Assembly (NCBI GenBank): GCA_000310025.1
Contig: FN649740.1
Coordinates: 264,728 to 328,727, forward strand
Source: Ectocarpus siliculosus
Lineage: Eukaryota; Sar; Phaeophyceae; Ectocarpales; Ectocarpaceae
Length of the DNA: 64,000 nucleotides
Direction: 5' to 3'
The translations under genes were made by a program, and so were the position numbers. A model generated the notes under the pieces. That model made no database searches and was not told the origin of the DNA. It was given only the letters and a program-made list of their open reading frames with translations. Shown here one piece after another: positions 58,026 through 64,000 of the stretch; within the stretch, counting starts at the first letter, position 1; each line of letters starts with the position of its first letter.

Positions 58026-60417
58026 CTTGGCCCTCTCCGTCGATCACGAGTGACTCTGTCGCCACTTCTTTCCCTGGTAACCGTTATCTGCACTGATTCT
58101 AAACCGATTTATCCCTCTGCATTAAACCCGAGTGATGTTCTCCCGGGGGCATGTGACGGAGGGACGATGGCGATGATTTCGTCTACGTTGAGGTAAAAAT
58201 TCCAAGCGTACAACTGGTGGGGAGAGCCGTGGAACCAACTCTAATACGATCTCAAGCAGTGGAGTATTTCGTACTTGTACTAGGTTACCGTGGGGTTGGT
58301 TGAGGTTAGGGTCCTTTCTAAACGGAATGGTTTCTGTACACGTCACTGCGTTTGGATCGGTTACCGTTGTAGGACAAGGTAGTCGAGCACCATGGCTATG
58401 CGCGCACGCTGCCAGCCCTCCGAAAACAGAACAACCAGCGCTTCATGTGTTGGATTTCGTCGGGAACGGATAGAAGCATACGGCGGCCGCAGCTGATTTG
58501 ATTGTCATTTCGACCGCGGCCCGTTGGTGAGAGAAGTCTCAACGGTAAACTATGCCCCAGGAAGATTTGTTGAAGCTTGGAGCTTGGGGCGGTTATGATG
58601 CCGAACGTGCACATTCTAGTTGACTATGAGCCACCACGTACGATTGTAGCTTGGAGATTGCGCGGGGTTGGCCACCTACTAGGGCGTCATGGGGATTCGT
58701 GATTCGCACAGAAGGTTGATCGCTGTTCACGCACGTGAAGTGTTGGATAACACATTGGTCTCGAGCGTAGCTAGACGAATTGCAGCGTGGGTGAGGAGAG
58801 AGGAACGCCTTTCTCTTGTGGGTGTCGAGTAAGCAGGTTGTTGCAACTTGTTGGCCGGGGGGGAGGGTCGTGTGTGTCTTCCGGAACGGCATATGTCAAG
58901 GCTCGCGGCCCTTCCCTTGGTGTTTTCAATTTATTCCGCGCAAGAAGTCGCCTCCTCGTGCCATGCACCGATCGACCGGGCCTCAATTCCGTTCGACTCT
59001 GCATCCGTGGAGACAAAAACAAGCAGGCGACGCTTGCCTTGTGTCTTGTACCGATCGACTGCATTCGATTCAAACGTGTTTTCGTTCGACTGGTAAAGCC
59101 CGTGTAGAAAAAAAAAAAGTGGCGTTTTGCTCTTGGAGCTCGTCTTGCTGCCGTCGACGGCTCTGCTTGTATGCGCGCCGAACAAGTGATGCGTCAGCCC
59201 GTAGGTGGCGGTGTGTACCGTAGGCGACGTAGTTGCCGGGATAACGTGCGGGATTGGTATGGATGGTGTTATCATGGAGTGCATTTGTCCCTTAGCGTGC
59301 ATAAGGGTGGGAGCGTGTTTTTGCCATGAGGTGGGGCTATTGCGATGACAGCAGTGTTGTATGGACACTTTTGGGCCTGCCCGCCACCGCCCCTGGCAAA
59401 GGGAATTGCTGGAAGGACATGCGAACCACCAGGTTGGTGGGGGGTGACGCCGAACGGCAGAGCGTAGGCAGAGGCCGGGGGAGAGATAGAGCATACCGCG
59501 CTCTGTGTTTTGTGAACGAACCTTTTCACGATGGGTTTTAGAATATTATCCACGGGGCATGTTTGAGGAGGGGGAGGATTCGACTGTTGTGACAATTTTT
59601 ATCCTTTGCGCGTGCTACGTTGCAAGGGACAGTGGTAAAAACGAAGGTCGATGGTGTATGATAACGGGCTACCAACATTGGGTTAGGTTGCGCAAGGCCA
59701 CGGCGGTTGGATGCGCGGCCTGATCTCTTGGTGTTTGGTTTTGTTTGGGTCAAGGGGTAGAGGGATACAATGAACGGCCGCGCAGGTTTTGAAGCTGTAG
59801 AGGCTGAGGTCGAAAGGATGGCTAAGGATGCCCTTGCCGTGTAGATATAGGATATAGACAACAATGATTCAAAACTTGCCGATTTCTTGGTCGGTACGGG
59901 TTGTTGCCGTGCTATGCTAGACAAGAGACGTTCCTGTACATGCCACGCGTTTCCCGGCGGTCCGCGCTGTTTCCTACACCCCTTTTGCAGTCAATCATTT
60001 AGTCAACCTTTGTGTTCGCGGACTCCAGAGTTGGGAAGAATGACGGAGTGAAGCCAATAGCAAGACGCTCTCCCCGCCAAGGCAGTCGTTGCGGTGGAGT
60101 ATTAACATTGACGACCATTTTTTTTCTCCAATCTTGAACATCTGCGACAGCCACACTTCGCAAGAGCCGCGATAGCAGGCAACCCTTGATCGATGGTATC
60201 AAAAAAGCCCTTTTTGGGTTGGGTTTTCATGCGTCTCGTGTGTGAGACCGCCTGCTGGCACAACACTTCGACGGAAGGTCGCTCTCTTCTAAATCGTCCT
60301 AGGCGCTAAAAGCCGCGATGAGGACGCATGCATGCTGCCGCTTGGAGCTCTGGGACTCAACCCCCGCAGAGCAGGGCTTTCCAAGACGCATCGAAAGAGG
60401 GGACATTTATATTGTTT
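58026..60417. other. Convergent intergenic spacer, 2.4 kb
   Basis: This lies between the 3' ends of ClpX and the minus-strand gene ending at 60418. Several 70-190 residue open frames occur on both strands, but none shows a domain, codon pattern or splice context. I see no repeat or RNA gene here. Confidence 0.5.
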
Positions 60418-62504
60418 TTAAGACTCGGACGGCGGCGGTATGGAGTCATCATCTGGCTCGAAGTCGTCCTCTCCCTCCTGGTATGGGTCGTCGACGGGCA
60501 GGTCCTGAAATACGTGTCAGGGTGTGCATGAGGTGGTTCAAATCCCAGGGTGAAAAACTCAAAAAAGTATGCAGAGACGCACAGGCTGTTACACGTGTCT
60601 ATATGCGTATGCATGGTCAAGTATCCGCTGCCACTTTGGTATATTGCTGAACGCGTGGTGAGCCATCGAAAAGTCACATAAGGTGTAGCTACAGAATCAG
60701 ACCTGTCTGGACCATATCCATACGGAATAATTAAGTTCACAAGTAACGCGACCGACATCTCGATGAGACAGGGCTGGAAACTTGGTTCTTGAAGAAGGTT
60801 GCTCAAGGCTCAAGAGGGCAGCCTCGACCCCTACGTACCCACGCCCATCCAATCAGACACCCACCTTTATCGTGTCCGCCCAGTCAGGTAACTCTTGGCT
60901 CTGTATCGGGAACTCCATATCCTCAGAATTTGAGGATCCCCTTCTCCTTCCCCCCCCCCCGCCTTCCTTAGCTACCCCATCCAAACCGTCCCCGCACCCC
61001 GTGCCCTCAGGAGCCCCCCTAGAGTTCCCCCTCCGACCTTCAGGCCGCGCGCCTACCGCCGCCACCGCCGCGGCAGCTGTTCCACCGCTATTTTGGGCAT
61101 CTTCTCCACTATTATTCCCGTCTTCCGCACGGCCACCAGTGCCTCGTACCCCGAGCCAAGTCTGTCTTCCCTCCTCAATGCCATCCGAATCCTTTGCGTC
61201 GACACGAGACTGTCGATCCGACACCGACGCTGGGCGGACGGCGCTGCCTGCCTCGCAAGACGGCGCCAAAAAGACCACGCTGTTCCTGCCGCTGCCGCTG
61301 CTGCTGCTGCTGGCGGGGGTGTCACTCAACTTTTCAGGCCGGAGAAGAGAAACATCAGCAACCGCGGCGGGAGCAACGGGGCTGTCAAGAGGTCGCTGTT
61401 CTCCTCGCTTCCTCCGCGCGGATCGGAGACTTTGTTCGCCGCGAGCGGTCGATGTAGTCCTGTTGCCGCGGCTGCTACGGTGTGACGTGATGCTGCTGTG
61501 GTTTCCGACGAACACGTGGTGACCCGTGGGGCCATGCTCGTCTTTTTTCGATCCGTTACTACCGTCAGCGTTACGGGCAGCGACAGCTCCGTGTTTGGCG
61601 GTGGGGTGGTCGATGAGAGACATTCCGGCGGAGCCAAGGAGCTGCGAGGTTGCCTGCCATCCCTCCTGCGGCAGCAGTTATTTAAGTTGCGGTAGCGGCA
61701 GCATACGTCGGGGGGGGGGGGGGGGGAGGGGGACGGATACACGGGTGAAACTCATGACTCGACAAGGATCCGATGTCCAAGGTAAAGAGGGCGGACGTGT
61801 AGCTTGTGTTCTCGGTAGCGACGCCGATGAAGTGGGTGCAGAATAACGGTATGGACAGCAGTGGAAGCGGAAACAACACCATCACCGACTCGCGCTCCTC
61901 CTGGCAGGTGCCTGGGCAGGGGAGGTGCAACTTGAGAATCACGAGGAGAGGAAAGTATTATTAACAGTGTTTCGAACCCGCGTTCTCCCGCTCACCTCCA
62001 CCAGCGCTTTCGGGAACGGCTTGGACTGGTTTCTGGCCATCCTCGTGACGATCTTGCCGCCCTCGATATGCTTGGAGTGCTGGTACTTGTCCTTCGCAGG
62101 TACTCGGTAGGGAGACACGGCCACCTGTGCGTGTCGTGTGCGACACGAAACGTGCACCACCCCCCCCGCCGGACCGAAGAAACATGTGTGAAAGAACAAC
62201 AACTCGTGGAGGAATAGACCTATCGGCGCAAATATTAATTCCGCGTAACGGCGTGCAACGTCATTCTTCACGTGTGGCGTACCTTTTGCTTCTGATACAC
62301 TTTTTTCTGTTTTCTGTTACTTATAGGACACCGCGTGCTTGTTCTCACGATGCCGCACGTTATGCGCGGATACCCACTCACTCTTGTCACGGCAAGGTCG
62401 AGCGCCTTACGCTCCGCCTTCGTCGCCGGCCTACGACGCTTTCCCCTGATGCTCCCGACGTCCTTGCTCATCCCCAACCTGCTTCCGCCGCCCTCCCCCG
62501 AGGT
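60418..62504 (-). CDS. Unrecognised protein with a basic conserved-looking core, four exons, 5' end uncertain
   Basis: I do not recognise the family. Exons in transcript order: 62504-62382, 62124-61996, 61665-60865 and 60504-60418, all frame 0 at both ends and GT-AG. Exon 1 is strongly basic (MSKDVGSIRGKRRRPATKAE starting at its internal ATG, about 62471). Exon 2 reads VAVSPYRVPAKDKYQHSKH then GGKIVTRMARNQSKPFPKAL, which looks like a conserved, folded or nucleic-acid-binding segment. Exon 3 is a long Gly/Ser/Arg-rich disordered stretch ending EFPIQSQELPDWADTIK. The last exon is short and acidic (DLPVDDPYQEGEDDFEPDDD) and gives the stop. Exon 1 may start at the ATG or be spliced from an upstream exon. 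A possible upstream exon at 63792-63704 does not match phase directly. A nuclear or nucleolar role is only a guess from composition. Confidence 0.55.
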
Positions 62505-62873
62505 CTGCACTACCGAGGTGAGAGAACCGCCGTCCGAACGGCACCCCAAGCGGGGGAGAAGCCTATCGCAGGCAGCGGCAGGAATGAAGAGCCCGTGGGA
62601 CCGTAAGATGGGGGAAGGGAGCGGGGGGGTGGTACTAGCTCGTCGCTTGCCGGGGGTGGGTGCTTGACAGCTCACCGTGCGCAACAGAGTAAAAGGGGCA
62701 GGAGGTTGCGAGAGGGCAGGAGACACCTGTGCTTGGTCTTTTGTCATGCACTCTTGGACTTCCTGCTTCAGAACCGACCAACCCTTGAATGTGCACCACC
62801 TCGTTGACAACATATCTAATCATTGACCGCAACATCCTATCTTCTTTGCCTCTCCCCTCTCCGCCCCCCCCGG

Positions 62874-63064
62874 TGTTTGCCATCGGGGTTGGGTTTTCGT
62901 CGCTTGGCAACGACGTTGTAAAACAAGCCGCCCCCCCCGGTGTTTGCCATCGGGGTTGGGGTTTTCGTCGCTTGGCAACGACGTTGTAAAACAAGCCCCC
63001 CACTCAGTGTTTGCCATCGGGATTGGGTTTTCGTCGCTTGGCAACGACGTTGTAAAACAGGCCA
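62874..63064. repeat. Three tandem copies of a 67-bp unit
   Basis: Copies start at 62874, 62941 and 63008, each beginning TGTTTGCCATCGGG and containing TTTTCGTCGCTTGGCAACGA and TTGTAAAACA. Divergence is confined to a few bases and the C-rich junctions. It creates repeated spurious open frames on both strands. Confidence 0.93.
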
Positions 63065-63114
63065 ATTCACTTCGTGAACTCGGCAACCAGGTTACCGTTT
63101 TTTTTTTACCTCGG

Positions 63115-63495
63115 TTTTTTTTTTGGCGGTAACCATAATGGTGTGGTCGAGTAGATCATGTTGTGCGGGGTCGAGAAACCTCACTCCGCGCAAAGGGGGA
63201 TGATCGCACCACGTTGTGTTAAAATGGTCAAGCTTCCTCGAGGCAGTTACACAGTGCTTACAACTGTCTCTGGAAGTGAAAGCACCAGAAAATAAATTAA
63301 GTCATACGTAGCTGTCATCCGTACGCAAGGAAGTAAGCACAAGATGCCGAACACCCTTATCAGGATGCAGCTCACCCTTCATGCGACTCGCCAAATACCT
63401 CACGGCGCTTCGCGCTTGGTGATGTGAGAGCCTGGTCCGGTGAGAACCCGGCGTGCTCCGTCCCGGCTTTGTAGGGATGCGAGGTCCATGGTCAA
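63115..63495 (+). repeat. Dispersed repeat R3, copy 2
   Basis: Partner of 28690-29060; see the shared blocks described there. It follows the 67-bp tandem array almost directly. No coding capacity was recognised. Confidence 0.7.
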
Positions 63496-63703
63496 ACGAC
63501 TACGGCATGCACGACTATGAGTACACCCCCCCCCCCCCCCCCCTCTCCCGTGAAGGCTGTATCTTGATGAAACGTTTTTCCCCCTCTGTTTTCTGATCTC
63601 CCGTATTGGTCACCGTCGTCAGGACCAACCTCTTTCCCTCAACCGTACCGTACCGGGGCGATGGGTGAACGGGTCGGGGAGCGGCAGGGCTTAACCAACT
63701 TAC

Positions 63704-63792
63704 CTGCTGGGCGTAGCACACCGTGCGCCCCGGAGCTTCTTGTTGATGGCCTCTAGGGTGTCAAGCCCTCCCGACGTCATCTCTCGGCGTTT
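63704..63792 (-). other. Candidate coding exon
   Basis: On the minus strand a good acceptor (TTGCACAG) precedes an 89-nt open stretch reading KRREMTSGGLDTLEAINKKL in the only open frame, followed by a strong donor (CAG|GTAAGT). It starts in frame 0 and ends in phase 2, so it cannot join directly to the exon at 62504. It may belong to the unknown minus-strand gene through an unseen exon, or to a different gene. Confidence 0.4.
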
Positions 63793-64000
63793 CTGTGCAA
63801 GGTGTACGATAAGTAAAGAGGGGGTCATTGCATTTGTCTGTGCGGTGTGGCCGTCGCTGGTCACTTTGTCGTTACCCCAGAGTACCAAACACCACGTGAA
63901 CTGTCTTCTAGAATTGCCTGCCTGTGGATTCGGTGTCGTCTCATAATAGTGATACGAGAATCGTGGAGGAAAGCGAGACATCCAGCGACTTGAATACTAC

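Larger units (their letters stand above)
62505..64000. other. Right-edge region with repeats and one candidate exon
   Basis: Contains a 67-bp tandem repeat (62874-63064), repeat R3 copy 2 (63115-63495), a C homopolymer run (63526-63542) and a candidate minus-strand exon at 63792-63704. The rest shows nothing I can support. Confidence 0.5.

Noticed and set aside
60853-61522. Plus-strand frame of 246 residues (60782-61522)
   Set aside because: Antisense to the Gly/Ser-rich exon 61665-60865 of the minus-strand gene, which has matching splice sites and phases.
62874-63064. CRISPR-like array of direct repeats
   Set aside because: The units are contiguous 67-bp tandem repeats without unique spacers, in a eukaryotic genome.

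Overview
This is a eukaryotic nuclear window. Nearly every gene is split by many introns, most exons are 60-250 bp, and several proteins carry long low-complexity Ser/Ala/Gln/Gly insertions. Two proteins begin with a signal peptide followed by an Ala-Phe or Phe-centred transit motif, which is typical of secondary red plastids. Together with the gene content, moderate GC and CAG-rich DNA, this suggests a photosynthetic stramenopile, most likely a brown alga such as Ectocarpus. That assignment is inference from gene style, not a database match. No CRISPR array, rRNA or complete canonical tRNA was seen. Two 100-N assembly gaps (34727-34826 and 56765-56864) are flanked by poor-quality sequence.

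Layout: (1) A minus-strand plastid-type EamA/DMT transporter, whose 3' end runs off the left edge, is divergent from a plus-strand Sel1-repeat gene (5419-9500) with only 213 bp between start codons. (2) A repeat-bearing spacer leads to a plus-strand, probably plastid-targeted inositol-monophosphatase-family gene (11795-16069). (3) A minus-strand gene (22216-17448) encodes an unrecognised 984-residue protein with an internal domain duplication. It is divergent from a complete 12-exon TMTC-type O-mannosyltransferase gene (22888-32025). (4) A gene-poor, repeat-rich stretch (32-39.6 kb) holds a fold-back element, tRNA-related repeats, an assembly gap and one tentative small secreted-protein gene. 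(5) A stand-alone GTP cyclohydrolase II gene (39653-43327) converges on a minus-strand R3HCC1-like gene (48034-44629). The latter is divergent from an organellar ClpX gene (48755-58025) that is interrupted by the second gap. (6) A minus-strand gene of unknown function (about 62504-60418) and tandem and dispersed repeats close the window.

Exon boundaries were obtained by hand, by requiring GT/GC-AG junctions, matching phases and continuity of the protein family. For the Sel1, IMPase, duplicated-domain, TMTC, GCH2 and R3HCC1-like genes the summed exon lengths are an exact multiple of three with no internal stop. The genes are housekeeping or membrane genes with no evident shared pathway. What links them is architecture: head-to-head pairs, many introns (several with GC donors), and mobile-element debris in introns and spacers.
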